Below, one piece after another: positions 17,463-27,387 of a DNA stretch of 64,000 nucleotides. The notes below the pieces were generated by a model. It ran no database searches and was not told the DNA's origin. It saw nothing but the letters and a program-made list of their open reading frames with translations. This DNA is from Reichenbachiella sp. Lineage in GTDB: Bacteria; Bacteroidota; Bacteroidia; Cytophagales; Cyclobacteriaceae. Positions within the stretch are counted from its first letter, which is position 1; each line of letters opens with the position of its first letter. The translations under genes were made by a program, and so were the position numbers. Location of the stretch: the NCBI RefSeq assembly GCF_033344935.1, contig NZ_JAWPMM010000001.1, positions 1,288,001 to 1,352,000 on the forward strand. Direction: 5' to 3'.

Positions 17463-18194
17463 TTGTCCAAACTAAAGTACTTTCTTTTTACAGCCTTTTG
17501 GTGTGTAAATCTGGCAGACCTTTCTGCCCAGTATACCACTACTGGTCTTGACCTTGATGGCGATATGGCAGCTTGGTACGATGCCGCTATCGGGCAGGAA
17601 AAATCGCCTGTCTTGGAGGGGACTTTTTACAAACTTGAGCATGCGGCCTTAGATAAGAATCCATATTTCAAAGGAGCTCATTGGGCAAATGGTCACTTAA
17701 CTTTCAATGGTCAGTCATATGATCAAGTGAGTTTGCTCTATAATGCTTTCCGAAATTTGCTACTCATTAGGAATACTGCCTTACAATTGTCGTCCATAGA
17801 ACCCACCTTGCTGAATCAGCAAAAGGTAGATGGATTCACGATTCATGACCGGCAGTTTGTGCATTTGCGAGACTCGCTGGCTCCGAGTCATGGGCCTGGT
17901 TTTTATGAAAAATTCTACGACGGAGACAGCATTCAGTTTTATATTAAGCGGATTAAAAACGAGTACATTAGAGCCAATAGAGTAGAGTTTGTGGATGAAG
18001 ACCGGTTTTATCTGTTTGATGGTCAGAAGTACACCAAGTTTGCCAATAAAAACACCTTGTATAAAACTTTCCCTGAAATAAAAGCTGAATTGAAAGCATA
18101 TGGGAGCAGCTTGAAAACTAATTTGAAACGCGGTGATGAAGAGGGCGTGCTCAAGCTATTAAGGTATTGTGATAATTTATTGATGAAAAAATGA
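17463..18194 (+). CDS. Small secreted protein of the TonB/DUF4249 module, unknown function
   Basis: The 243-residue protein has a signal peptide (ending LADLSAQ). The start is TTG; the next in-frame ATG would remove the signal peptide. A compact region, HLTFNGQSYDQVSLLYNAFRN, suggests a beta-rich domain. I do not recognise a family with a known function. The stop overlaps the start of the TonB-dependent receptor by 4 bp, so it is translated with it and may be a periplasmic or outer-membrane accessory factor. Confidence 0.7.
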   Translation: MSKLKYFLFTAFWCVNLADLSAQYTTTGLDLDGDMAAWYDAAIGQEKSPVLEGTFYKLEHAALDKNPYFKGAHWANGHLTFNGQSYDQVSLLYNAFRNLLLIRNTALQLSSIEPTLLNQQKVDGFTIHDRQFVHLRDSLAPSHGPGFYEKFYDGDSIQFYIKRIKNEYIRANRVEFVDEDRFYLFDGQKYTKFANKNTLYKTFPEIKAELKAYGSSLKTNLKRGDEEGVLKLLRYCDNLLMKK

Positions 18195-20956
18195 AAAGGC
18201 TGCTACTGTTCTTTTTTCTTAGTTATAGTGCCATTGGGGCAAGTCATGCCCAGGACAAAAGCCGTCCAGACTCATCTAAATTCATTACTATCCAGGCCGC
18301 ACTTCAAGAGATAGAAAAAGACCATGAATTGAAAATCTACTACAAGGAGGAATGGCTAGGTAACACTGAGGTGGAACGATCTATCATGACCCTTCCAGAC
18401 TTGGAGCAAAAACTAAAAGCTCTTTTTGCAGAGACTACGCTTGATTACTACATGCAGGGCGATCAAATTATTTTACTCAACAATACTTCCATAATTTCTC
18501 AGCCGGCCATCATTCAATTTTATGATCAAAGGAGCGAGGTGGATGAGGTGGACATAGTTTTCGCTCAGGATCAGCGAAGTAACAACTTGAACGTCGAGGA
18601 GGTATTACACACGATTGGGGTTCGGAGTAGATATATCAAGGGTCAAAAAAGCACAGTAGCCGGATATATCACTGACGCACAAACAGGAGATCCGGTAGAA
18701 GGCGCCTTCGTTTATATCCCAAGTCCATATCTGGGTACGTCTACAGATGCCCAGGGCTTTTACTCCATGTCTTTGCCTAGCGGAAAGCACAACCTATTTG
18801 TACAGTCTGTAAATATGAAAAATACCACCAGAAACCTGATGGTTTATTCAGATGGAAAATTGGACATAGGTTTGGAGGTGGATGTGATAGCATTGAATGC
18901 CGTCGTGGTAAATGCCAATCGCGAGGTGAATGTGCAAAGCCCTCAAATGGGACTGACTAAGATTGACCCTGAGAGCATGAAGATTGTGCCGGCACTACTT
19001 GGAGAAAAGGATTTGATTCGTGTATCCACCACCACTGCCGGTGTTCAGTATTTGGGCGAAGGCTCGGCCGGCATCAATATCAGAGGAGGTAAGGCAGATC
19101 AAAATCTGTTTCTTTTTGATGGCACTCCCATTTACAATACCAATCACTTTTTTGGTTTTTTCTCCGTTTTCAATAGTGATGCCTTGTCAGGCATGGAACT
19201 TTACAAAAGTGGTATCCCATCAGAATACGGGGGGCGTCTGTCTTCAGTCTTTGATGTCAGAACCAAGCAAGCCGATCAAGAGAAATTTTCAGGTACAGGG
19301 GGCATAGGGCCAGTGACTTCGCGATTGACCTTAGAAGTGCCTATTGGAAAAAAAGGGCCTACTGTAATGATAGGGGGTAGAGCCACTTATTCTGATTATG
19401 TCCTAAGTAAAATCAAAGATTCTCCATTAAAAAACAATGAAGCCGCCTTTTACGATTTGGTGGGTAAGATAGACTATCAATTAGGAGAGAAAGATGAGAT
19501 TTCGGTTTCAGCCTATTATAGTCACGACAAATTCCAATTGTCTTCAGACACTTTATTGTCTTATACTGATTTTTCATATTCCAATCAGATACTTGCATTC
19601 AATTGGAAACACGTATTCAACGATAAGTGGCAAGGCCACCTTCATACTGGAGTAAGCAACTATGACTATAACATTGGATATGATGTATTGCCTACTCAAG
19701 CTTTTAGGATAGACTTTGGAGTTAGAGAACGATTGGCCTCTTTGAAGTTTGATAGATTTCTATCGGAGGCATTGAACTTGAACTTTGGTGTGGAGGCTAA
19801 ATTTATAGATGTTCAACCTGGGAGTAAAACACCTACAGGCGAAGCTTCTTTAATCTCTCCAGATGCCTTGAGTAAAGAGCAAGGGAGGTCGACAGCCATG
19901 TTTGTTTCTGCAAGATACAGCCCATCTGAAAAATTCACTTTGGATGCTGGTCTGAGATACGATTTGTATACGGCTGTTGGTCCAGCTACTGTTAGGGAAT
20001 ATGCAGAGAACTCTCCTAAGGACTTGAGTTATGTCATTGGTACAAAAGACTATAGCAGCGGAGAGCGAATTACTACCTATCATGGTGCTGAGCCAAGACT
20101 GTCTGGTAAATATTCATTGAATGAGACCAGCTCAATTAAGGCTAGTTATGGGCGGACCAGGCAGAATATACATCTGTTGCTTAACGCCGCCTCTGTAGCC
20201 CCTACGGATATTTGGAGGCTATCTGGTACTCATATCAAACCTCAAATTGCAGATCAATGGGCGTTGGGCTATTACAAAAATATCTATGGCAAGCATACGA
20301 TTGAATTGTCTGGAGAGGCCTACTACAAGAAAATTCAGAATCTAGTGGATTTTAAGGTCGGTGCGGATTTGCAATTCAATGAAGCCATTGAAACAGATTT
20401 GTTACAAGGACCTGGCCAATCGTATGGATTGGAATTGTCAGTCAAAAAATCATCTGGCTGGTTGACCGGGTGGGTCAATTATACCTATTCGAGATCCTTG
20501 ATTCAGTTGAGGGGCGAATTTCCTGAAGAGACCATCAATAGCGGTGAGTTTTTCCCCACTGGCTATGACAAACCACACTACATCAATACGGTGACCAACT
20601 ATAAGTTTTCCAGAAGATTTAGCATGACGCTCAGTGCGGTATATGCAACAGGTGTTCCGGTCACTTATCCTATTGGCAAGTGGGACTTCAAGAATTCTGA
20701 AAATTTGGTTTACTCGGATCGAAATGCTTTTCGGATACCCAACTATTTCAGGCTGGATTTAGGATTTAATATCGAAGGCAGTCACAAAATCAAAAAACTG
20801 GCCCACTCCTCGTGGAATTTTTCAATCTACAATGTATTGGGTAGAGATAATGTGTACTCTGTGTTTTTTAGGGTAGAAGAGGGAGAAGTGAAAGGCTATA
20901 AAATGAGTGTCTTTGCCAACCCAATTCCTACCATCACCTACAACTTTTCTTTTTGA
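18191..20956 (+). CDS. TonB-dependent outer-membrane receptor with STN and carboxypeptidase-like domains
   Basis: The 921-residue protein has a signal peptide (ending SHAQ), an N-terminal STN-like domain (about 30-100), a CarboxypepD_reg_like domain (VAGYITDAQTGDPVEGAFVY, about 155-245) and a plug (about 255-365; INIRGGKADQNLFLFDGTPI). A beta-barrel ending YNFSF follows, the terminal Phe being the usual Omp signal. It imports an unknown ligand with TonB energy. No SusD gene is next to it; instead the following gene encodes a DUF4249 lipoprotein. No FecR partner is adjacent despite the STN domain. Confidence 0.9.
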   Translation: MKRLLLFFFLSYSAIGASHAQDKSRPDSSKFITIQAALQEIEKDHELKIYYKEEWLGNTEVERSIMTLPDLEQKLKALFAETTLDYYMQGDQIILLNNTSIISQPAIIQFYDQRSEVDEVDIVFAQDQRSNNLNVEEVLHTIGVRSRYIKGQKSTVAGYITDAQTGDPVEGAFVYIPSPYLGTSTDAQGFYSMSLPSGKHNLFVQSVNMKNTTRNLMVYSDGKLDIGLEVDVIALNAVVVNANREVNVQSPQMGLTKIDPESMKIVPALLGEKDLIRVSTTTAGVQYLGEGSAGINIRGGKADQNLFLFDGTPIYNTNHFFGFFSVFNSDALSGMELYKSGIPSEYGGRLSSVFDVRTKQADQEKFSGTGGIGPVTSRLTLEVPIGKKGPTVMIGGRATYSDYVLSKIKDSPLKNNEAAFYDLVGKIDYQLGEKDEISVSAYYSHDKFQLSSDTLLSYTDFSYSNQILAFNWKHVFNDKWQGHLHTGVSNYDYNIGYDVLPTQAFRIDFGVRERLASLKFDRFLSEALNLNFGVEAKFIDVQPGSKTPTGEASLISPDALSKEQGRSTAMFVSARYSPSEKFTLDAGLRYDLYTAVGPATVREYAENSPKDLSYVIGTKDYSSGERITTYHGAEPRLSGKYSLNETSSIKASYGRTRQNIHLLLNAASVAPTDIWRLSGTHIKPQIADQWALGYYKNIYGKHTIELSGEAYYKKIQNLVDFKVGADLQFNEAIETDLLQGPGQSYGLELSVKKSSGWLTGWVNYTYSRSLIQLRGEFPEETINSGEFFPTGYDKPHYINTVTNYKFSRRFSMTLSAVYATGVPVTYPIGKWDFKNSENLVYSDRNAFRIPNYFRLDLGFNIEGSHKIKKLAHSSWNFSIYNVLGRDNVYSVFFRVEEGEVKGYKMSVFANPIPTITYNFSF

Positions 20957-20958
20957 AA

Positions 20959-22122
20959 ATGAGAAATATAATAGTCATCATATTATTGCTTGCTTTCATT
21001 GGTTGTGTGGAGCCCTACGACTTCGGGGTGACTGAGACCGTTGAAGTCATGGTGATAGATGCGCAGCTTACCAATGAACAGAAAGCCCATCGAGTAGAAT
21101 TGTCTTTGTCCAGAGCCATAGACAGTGAGTCTCCTTCAAAAGTAGCGGGGGCAGAAGTTCGATTCATAGAAGATGGCAACACCGAAATCAATTTGATTGA
21201 AACGGAGGCTGGTGTTTATGAAACAGCTTCCACTATATCAGGAAAGCCTGGTAGTTCCTATGTCTTGAGCATTACACTGGCCAACGGCACCACTTATCAA
21301 TCTACACCGCAAGTCCTCGCCCCGCCTGTGGCCATAGATAGTGTTTATGGTAAGTATCTTGAACTTCCATCTGAAGAAAATGGTGAAGTTTTGAAAGGCA
21401 TGCAATTTTTCATTGATACGCACGATGAGACCAGCGAAGTATCCTACTTCCGATATGAATATCTGGAAGATTTTGAAATCAAAGTTCCATACCCCTCAGG
21501 AATTGAGTGGTACCCAAGTACGCAAACCTATGGCCCCAGAGCGGAAGATATTGGTACATGCTACGGTAATGATCAAAACCAGAGTTTAATTATCGCAAGC
21601 ACCAGTGGTCTTTCCGAAAATAGATTGTCTGAATTTCCAATTCAAATGGTGAGTGTTGATGATCCGCAGTTGGAGCATAGATATGCCTTAACGGTGCGAC
21701 AGTATATGCTTAGTGCCAGTGCGTATCAGTACTATAAAAATCTACAGGAGAATAATGAATCATCAGGGAGTTTTTTTGATAAACAAAAAGGAACAATTGC
21801 AGGCAATATTTTCAATCAGAACAATCCTGCTGAACCAGTATTAGGTTTTTTTGAAGTGGCTGGTGTTTCCTCCGTTACTGATTTTTTCATTTCTAGTGAC
21901 TTTAGAAGTCAGGGATTTATATCCAATTATGATTTGAGAAACTGTAATCCGCAAACAGCAGTAGATACGGTCCAAATCAATACGCTAAACAATGAATTGA
22001 TGTCTGCCTACAACATCGTTGAATTTCCAGTTACAGTGCCCAATGGAGCTATTATTGTGTTGGTGCCTTGCAGTGATTGCCGAATCTATGCTGACAATAA
22101 AAAACCTGACTATTGGGATTAA
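20959..22122 (+). CDS. DUF4249 family lipoprotein
   Basis: The roughly 387-residue lipoprotein has signal peptide LLLAFIGC and then VEPYDFGVTETVEVMVIDAQLTNE, the characteristic DUF4249 opening. The ATG at 20959 starts 2 bp after the receptor stop; a TTG at 20953 overlapping that stop is also possible. DUF4249 proteins are nearly always next to TonB-dependent receptors in Bacteroidota and may act as surface-exposed partners, as SusD does, but no function has been established that I know of. Confidence 0.85.
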   Translation: MRNIIVIILLLAFIGCVEPYDFGVTETVEVMVIDAQLTNEQKAHRVELSLSRAIDSESPSKVAGAEVRFIEDGNTEINLIETEAGVYETASTISGKPGSSYVLSITLANGTTYQSTPQVLAPPVAIDSVYGKYLELPSEENGEVLKGMQFFIDTHDETSEVSYFRYEYLEDFEIKVPYPSGIEWYPSTQTYGPRAEDIGTCYGNDQNQSLIIASTSGLSENRLSEFPIQMVSVDDPQLEHRYALTVRQYMLSASAYQYYKNLQENNESSGSFFDKQKGTIAGNIFNQNNPAEPVLGFFEVAGVSSVTDFFISSDFRSQGFISNYDLRNCNPQTAVDTVQINTLNNELMSAYNIVEFPVTVPNGAIIVLVPCSDCRIYADNKKPDYWD

Positions 22123-22123
22123 T

Positions 22124-24328
22124 ATGAAGAAGTGTATAATCATATTACTGATATTGATTCCCGGATTATCGTTGGCTCAAAGCAACATCAGGGAAATCGT
22201 GTTTACTCATCTGAGCTCAACTGAGCTACTGGTTGGAGAGACATTACATTTTAAGAGCTATTTGCAAAGTGAGCAAACCGGCAAATTGTCAGAACTGAGC
22301 CGAATATTATATGTCGAAATCTTAAACGCTTCAGGAAGTCCGGTATATCAAACCAAGTTAGAAATAAATTCTGGGCAGTGCGCGGGTAGTTTTTTTGTTC
22401 CGACAGACTTGGAGACAGGCAATTATCAATTTGTTGCCTATACGCGATGGATGAAGAACTTCGATGAATTTTTTCATGAATCGTTGACTATCATTAATCC
22501 TTATATCAGTCAAAAATTTCAACAGGCGACTGTGTTGGAAATGAATGTACAAATAGCAGTAGAAGGTGAGAGGCTCTTGTCAAACGCCAAGAATAAAATT
22601 GTGATAAGAGTTACCGATCAGTTTCAAAGAGGTATAAGTAGGAAAGGAAAGATAGTATCGAATAAAGAAAGGGAATCTATTGAAGTAGCCACGGATGAAT
22701 TTGGATTTTCTAGTTTTTATATAACTCCTGACTTTGATGAATCATATCAATTGATACTAGAAAAAGATCATGGGTTTGAATTTATTGATTTGCCAAAGCC
22801 ATGTAAAGATTGTATTCAGCTTAGAGTCATTCAGACGGCGGATTTGTGGGTGATCAAATCGACATCCATTAATCCCGAAGATTTTACTCAAGGGCAGGTC
22901 GAGGTATTCAAAAATCAGGAAAGTGTTTTCTCAAGCCCTATTGTTTTGAATTCAGCATTGTCCATTCACAAGAATGATTTACCGAACGGTTTATTGCGGG
23001 TGGTGTATATAGATGATGAAGGAAAAGGTCAAGAGCGATTGATTTGGAATGAAGGAGCTCAACCAGATGAAAATCAATCTTTCGGAATCTATAAAACTAA
23101 ATCTACGGTGGAGGAGAAATTTTCCGCCTTACCAGCTTCCAACTTGTCCATATCTGTAGAGCAAGTAGACACACGACGCGAGGCGTTGGGGATTTTTTGG
23201 TATGGGGAAGTGGGTAGTAAAATTGATCAAATTCTCCCCCATTCATTTTATCAAAACGTTACAGAAAACCAACTAGATAATTTGCTTCTTACTTCTAACT
23301 ATACAGGTGGATTAGAAAACCCCGAAGAAGTAAAATACTTACCAGAATATCGTTCTGGTATTGTGCAAGGTCAGGTGACTAATAGGGAAAACGAGACCAT
23401 CATTGATGTGCCAGTTGGTTTGGCTTTCTCCGGTATCAACAGGCAAATGAGTGTTACTACAACTGATTCGTCGGGGCGTTTTGTTTTGACTTATGACCTT
23501 GAGGTGTCAGATGGAGAACCAGTGATCGATATACTTTCAGAAGTGCCAAATGTTGAAATCTCTATAGAACCAGAATACTATGTTTCTTATCCTGAATTCA
23601 CCAATATTCCAGTTGTTTTTGATTCAGCCAAAGTAGCAGCAATTGTGAAAAGGAGCATCAACAATCAGATCATGAACGCTTATTATGTAGAGGAAAAGGA
23701 AGGTTCAACGAAAGCTTACCGTCCTCAATTTGATCAAGTAAAAAGCTACAAACTCGACGATTTTACAAGATTCAATACAATGAGAGATACGTTTATTGAA
23801 TTGATTGTAGAAGTTGGTGTAAGTAAAAACGAAGAAAAATATGAATTCAAAATGCGGTCGAAGGAGTTGGTCAACGGATTTTATGAGGAATACCCGACGT
23901 TGCTGCTGTTGGATGGAGCATTTGTTTCCTCCGAAGATTTAATGAATCTCTCTCCTTATCTGGTAGACCGAATCGATGTCATCAATCACAAATATTATTT
24001 TGGTAAAAGCATCTTTGATGGGATTTTATCTGTTCATACTGTGGCAAAAGACAAAGGAGGAATAGCATCAAAAGGGATGAATATCGACTTGGTTCCTGTA
24101 CAAATGAATGATAAGTCACCCATCGTTCAAGTTACTCAAGAAGTGAATTCAAGAATTCCTGCTTATCAGGACCTCTTATATTGGGACCCAGCTGTTTATC
24201 ACACGGGCGGCTCCTTACAATTAGACTTCTCTACATCGGATGTGAAAGGCATGTTCGAAATTCGAGTCGAGGGTATCTCCGTCGACGGAAATGCGCTAAG
24301 TCATCGGGCCTACTTTACGGTTGAATAG
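22124..24328 (+). CDS. Large exported protein with macroglobulin-like domains
   Basis: The protein is about 734 residues, using the ATG at 22124 that begins a clean signal peptide (ending GLSLAQ) one base after the DUF4249 stop. The first 120 residues (VFTHLSSTELLVGETLHFKSYL, then LETGNYQFVAYTRWMKNF) resemble the MG2 beta-sandwich of alpha-2-macroglobulin-like proteins. A middle part (GIVQGQVTNRENETIIDVPVG) looks like a carboxypeptidase-regulatory beta-sandwich. No thioester motif is seen. It closes the four-gene receptor module and may be an extracytoplasmic scaffold or surface partner. Confidence 0.72.
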   Translation: MKKCIIILLILIPGLSLAQSNIREIVFTHLSSTELLVGETLHFKSYLQSEQTGKLSELSRILYVEILNASGSPVYQTKLEINSGQCAGSFFVPTDLETGNYQFVAYTRWMKNFDEFFHESLTIINPYISQKFQQATVLEMNVQIAVEGERLLSNAKNKIVIRVTDQFQRGISRKGKIVSNKERESIEVATDEFGFSSFYITPDFDESYQLILEKDHGFEFIDLPKPCKDCIQLRVIQTADLWVIKSTSINPEDFTQGQVEVFKNQESVFSSPIVLNSALSIHKNDLPNGLLRVVYIDDEGKGQERLIWNEGAQPDENQSFGIYKTKSTVEEKFSALPASNLSISVEQVDTRREALGIFWYGEVGSKIDQILPHSFYQNVTENQLDNLLLTSNYTGGLENPEEVKYLPEYRSGIVQGQVTNRENETIIDVPVGLAFSGINRQMSVTTTDSSGRFVLTYDLEVSDGEPVIDILSEVPNVEISIEPEYYVSYPEFTNIPVVFDSAKVAAIVKRSINNQIMNAYYVEEKEGSTKAYRPQFDQVKSYKLDDFTRFNTMRDTFIELIVEVGVSKNEEKYEFKMRSKELVNGFYEEYPTLLLLDGAFVSSEDLMNLSPYLVDRIDVINHKYYFGKSIFDGILSVHTVAKDKGGIASKGMNIDLVPVQMNDKSPIVQVTQEVNSRIPAYQDLLYWDPAVYHTGGSLQLDFSTSDVKGMFEIRVEGISVDGNALSHRAYFTVE

Positions 24329-24893
24329 AGTAAGTTGAGCCATCGCGTAGCAACGTTCTAAACTCTTCGGTATCATATTTTGCCATACCTATTCGCATGG
24401 CTATGATTTTCCCTTCGGGAGAAATCACGAAGGTAGATGGGATACTCCGCCTTTCGAAGAAAGAAGGTAGCGGAGAAGCTTCTTTGTAAATGGGAAAGGT
24501 ATAGGACTTCCTTTCGATGAAATTTTTGGCTTTGTCAAAATTTTCATCCCGACTGATCAGTACAAAAGCCACATTTTCTCCTTGCATTTTTTTGTATAAA
24601 TCATGTATGTCTGGCATCTCAGCAACACAGGGAGGACACCAGGTAGCCCAAAAATTGAGGAAGACAGTCTGTCCCTTGAATTGACTAAAGTCAATAACAC
24701 TGCCCTGTTCATCCAAGAGTTTAAAATCGTAGTCAGCTTCATACTGCTCATTTTCATCTAATACATCTGCTTGAATAATTCCCGTAGATAGAATCACACG
24801 CTGAAAGAAACCAGCCACCTCAGCGTATCCGAAAAAATAAATCGAACAAACCAATCCAATGATGAACCACCAGTCTTTGAGAATTTTTTTCAT
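24315..24893 (-). CDS. TlpA/ResA-type thiol-disulfide oxidoreductase
   Basis: The 192-residue protein has an N-terminal membrane anchor (about 8-25) and a periplasmic thioredoxin fold with the active site WCPPC (Cys86, Cys89). The cis-proline loop is SIPSTFV. Members reduce disulfides, for example in apocytochromes, or in stress responses. Its 3' end overlaps the convergent macroglobulin-like gene by 14 bp. Confidence 0.88.
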   Translation of the reverse strand: MKKILKDWWFIIGLVCSIYFFGYAEVAGFFQRVILSTGIIQADVLDENEQYEADYDFKLLDEQGSVIDFSQFKGQTVFLNFWATWCPPCVAEMPDIHDLYKKMQGENVAFVLISRDENFDKAKNFIERKSYTFPIYKEASPLPSFFERRSIPSTFVISPEGKIIAMRIGMAKYDTEEFRTLLRDGSTYSIQP

Positions 24894-24907
24894 AAATCTT
24901 TGTAAAT

Positions 24908-24915
24908 CAAACCTA
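24908..24915 (-). promoter_or_regulatory. TAGGTTTG, -7 element for the TlpA-like gene
   Basis: The minus strand reads TAGGTTTG, a TAnnTTTG match 14 bp before the start codon. No -33 match. Confidence 0.3.
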
Positions 24916-24983
24916 ATCCTAGGATGTGGAAAACTTCTTTGAACATATACAAAAGTAGAGTGATATTAATTCCTCGAGGTGAT

Positions 24984-24991
24984 TAAATTTG
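24984..24991 (+). promoter_or_regulatory. TAAATTTG, -7 element for tex
   Basis: TAAATTTG fits TAnnTTTG and lies 41 bp before the tex start. No -33 match is obvious. Confidence 0.35.
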
Positions 24992-25032
24992 ATGCACTCA
25001 ATTTTTCAACAGACAAAAAATAAAAGAATCGC

Positions 25033-27273
25033 ATGAGTCAAAAGCATATTTCTTTGATTGCTACAGAGCACAATGTTCCAGTATCAGGTGTGGCAGCCGT
25101 GGTGGCCCTATTGGATGAAGGAGCGACCGTTCCCTTTATCTCTAGATATAGAAAAGAGCAAACCGGAAGTTTGGACGAAGTGGCTGTAGCCTATATCAAA
25201 GACCGTATTAGCAAGTTGCGTGATTTGGATAAGCGAAGAGAAGCGATTCTAAAATCAATTGATGAGCAGGGTAAGATGACAGATCAGTTGAAAAAGAAAA
25301 TTGAAGGGGCATTGACAATGACCGAATTGGAGGATATCTACCTTCCCTACAAGCCCAAAAGAAAGACGCGTGGCTCTATGGCAAAGGAGAAAGGCTTGGA
25401 GCCATTGGCGAAATCCATTTTCGATCAGGGGTTAGGCGATCCTGAGGAATTGGCGCTAAAGTATATCGATGAGGAGAAGGGCGTGAAAGATGCAGAAGAG
25501 GCACTGCAAGGAGCCAGAGATATTATCGCCGAATGGGTAAGCGAAGATGCAGAAGTACGAGCTGGCTTGAGAAAACTCTTCTTGGATAAAGCAGTGATCA
25601 AGTCGACGGTCATGAAAGGCAAAGAACAAGAGGGACAGAAATACAAGGATTACTTTGAGTGGGAAGAACCATTGAAAAAATGCCCGTCTCACAGACTATT
25701 AGCTATGAGACGTGGTGAAAAAGAAATGATCTTGTCATTGGATATATTCCCAGATGAGAACGATGCCAATTTCCTATTAGAGAAAAAGATTATCACAGGC
25801 CAAAACGCCAATGTAGCGCAAGTAAAAATGGCGCTAAAAGATGCTTACAAGCGATTGTTAAAACCGTCCATGGAGACGGAAACCAGAGTATCGTCTAAGA
25901 AAACCGCTGATGATGAAGCGATTCAAGTATTCTCAGAAAATTTGAGGCAGTTGTTATTATCGCCAGCATTAGGGCAGAAAAATATCATGGCCCTAGATCC
26001 TGGATTTAGAACCGGTTGTAAGGTAGTGTGCCTGGACAAGCAAGGTAAGTTGCTTGAGTTCGAAGCGATATTTCCTCATGAACCGCAAAGAAGAACTGCC
26101 GAAGCTGCGGCTACTGTAAAACACATGGTAGATAAACATAACATAGAAGCCATTGCCATAGGCAACGGAACGGCCAGTCGCGAGTCTGAGAGTTTTATTA
26201 GATCCATTGGATTGTCAGCCAATGTTATCATAGCCATGGTCAGTGAAAGTGGTGCGTCGATCTATTCAGCTTCTGAAGTAGCGAGAGAGGAATTCCCAGA
26301 TCAAGACTTGACAGTGAGAGGAGCCGTGTCGATTGGAAGGAGAATGATGGATCCATTGGCTGAATTGGTGAAAATTGATGCAAAATCAATAGGAGTAGGG
26401 CAATATCAGCACGACGTAGATCAAAATTCATTGAAGCATTCGCTGGATGATGTGGTAGAAAGTTGTGTGAATGGGGTGGGCGTAGAATTGAATACGGCAA
26501 GTAAACAATTGTTGACTTATGTTTCTGGATTGGGTCCGCAGTTGGCTGACAACATTGTGAAGTTTAGAAACGAAAACGGCCCATTCAAAAATAGAGAAGC
26601 ACTGAAAAAAGTCCCTCGAATGGGCGACAAGGCTTTTGAACAAGCAGCTGGTTTCTTAAGGATTAGAGAAAGTAATAATGTGTTGGACGCAAGTGCCGTA
26701 CACCCGGAGCGATATGCCACAGTGGAGAAGATGGCCACGGATCTCAACAGTACGGTGACTGATTTGGTAAAGGATTCATCCGTAAGAGCGAAAATTGATC
26801 CGAAGAAATATGTTACGGATGAAGTAGGATTGCCTACACTGAAAGATATTATGGATGAATTGGCCAAGCCGGGCCGTGATCCCCGTGAGCAATACGAAGC
26901 ATTCAGTTTCCAGGAAGGTGTCAATGAAATTAAGGATTTAAAAGTCGGAATGAAACTACCTGGTATTGTTACCAACATCACCAAGTTTGGTGCATTCGTA
27001 GATGTAGGTGTACATCAGGATGGTTTGGTACACGTCAGTCAGTTGTCAGATTCTTTCGTCAGCGATCCGGCAGCTGTGGTCAAATTGCAGCAGCAAGTGC
27101 AAGTCACCGTTACTGAAATCAATGCGGCTCAGAAGAGAATTTCACTATCAATGAAATCGGATCCATTTGGCAAGCCCAAAAAGAAATTTGAGCGAAAGCA
27201 AGAGGCTAAACAAGAGGTGCAGGGAGATCTGCAATCCAAATTGGCCATGCTCAAGGGGAAATTTAATAGCTAA
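25033..27273 (+). CDS. tex: Tex-type RNA-binding transcription accessory protein
   Basis: The 746-residue protein has the full Tex layout: N-terminal Tex region with VPFISRYRKEQTGSLDE, a YqgF/RNase H-like domain (about 320-450; MALDPGFRTGCKVVCLD), helix-hairpin-helix motifs (about 490-570; LNTASKQLLTYVSGLGPQLA) and a C-terminal S1 RNA-binding domain (about 640-715; GIVTNITKFGAFVDVGVHQD). Length equals the family norm. Tex binds nucleic acid and influences transcription and RNA turnover in the cytoplasm. Stand-alone gene. Confidence 0.95.
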   Translation: MSQKHISLIATEHNVPVSGVAAVVALLDEGATVPFISRYRKEQTGSLDEVAVAYIKDRISKLRDLDKRREAILKSIDEQGKMTDQLKKKIEGALTMTELEDIYLPYKPKRKTRGSMAKEKGLEPLAKSIFDQGLGDPEELALKYIDEEKGVKDAEEALQGARDIIAEWVSEDAEVRAGLRKLFLDKAVIKSTVMKGKEQEGQKYKDYFEWEEPLKKCPSHRLLAMRRGEKEMILSLDIFPDENDANFLLEKKIITGQNANVAQVKMALKDAYKRLLKPSMETETRVSSKKTADDEAIQVFSENLRQLLLSPALGQKNIMALDPGFRTGCKVVCLDKQGKLLEFEAIFPHEPQRRTAEAAATVKHMVDKHNIEAIAIGNGTASRESESFIRSIGLSANVIIAMVSESGASIYSASEVAREEFPDQDLTVRGAVSIGRRMMDPLAELVKIDAKSIGVGQYQHDVDQNSLKHSLDDVVESCVNGVGVELNTASKQLLTYVSGLGPQLADNIVKFRNENGPFKNREALKKVPRMGDKAFEQAAGFLRIRESNNVLDASAVHPERYATVEKMATDLNSTVTDLVKDSSVRAKIDPKKYVTDEVGLPTLKDIMDELAKPGRDPREQYEAFSFQEGVNEIKDLKVGMKLPGIVTNITKFGAFVDVGVHQDGLVHVSQLSDSFVSDPAAVVKLQQQVQVTVTEINAAQKRISLSMKSDPFGKPKKKFERKQEAKQEVQGDLQSKLAMLKGKFNS

Positions 27274-27321
27274 AACTTCGTTTTATATTATTGTTAAGGA
27301 TTTTACCTATAAAAACTATAA

Positions 27322-27353
27322 TTTAAACTAGGAAAAATCTTTTACTACATTTG
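27322..27353 (+). promoter_or_regulatory. Candidate promoter, TTTA-N20-TACATTTG
   Basis: TACATTTG (27346-27353) matches the Bacteroidota -7 consensus TAnnTTTG. TTTA (27322-27325), 20 bp upstream, is close to the -33 consensus TTTG. It would start transcription about 25 bp before the gene at 27388. Confidence 0.45.
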
Positions 27354-27387
27354 TGGTAAACCAGAAATCAATAGAAAAGAGATAGAA

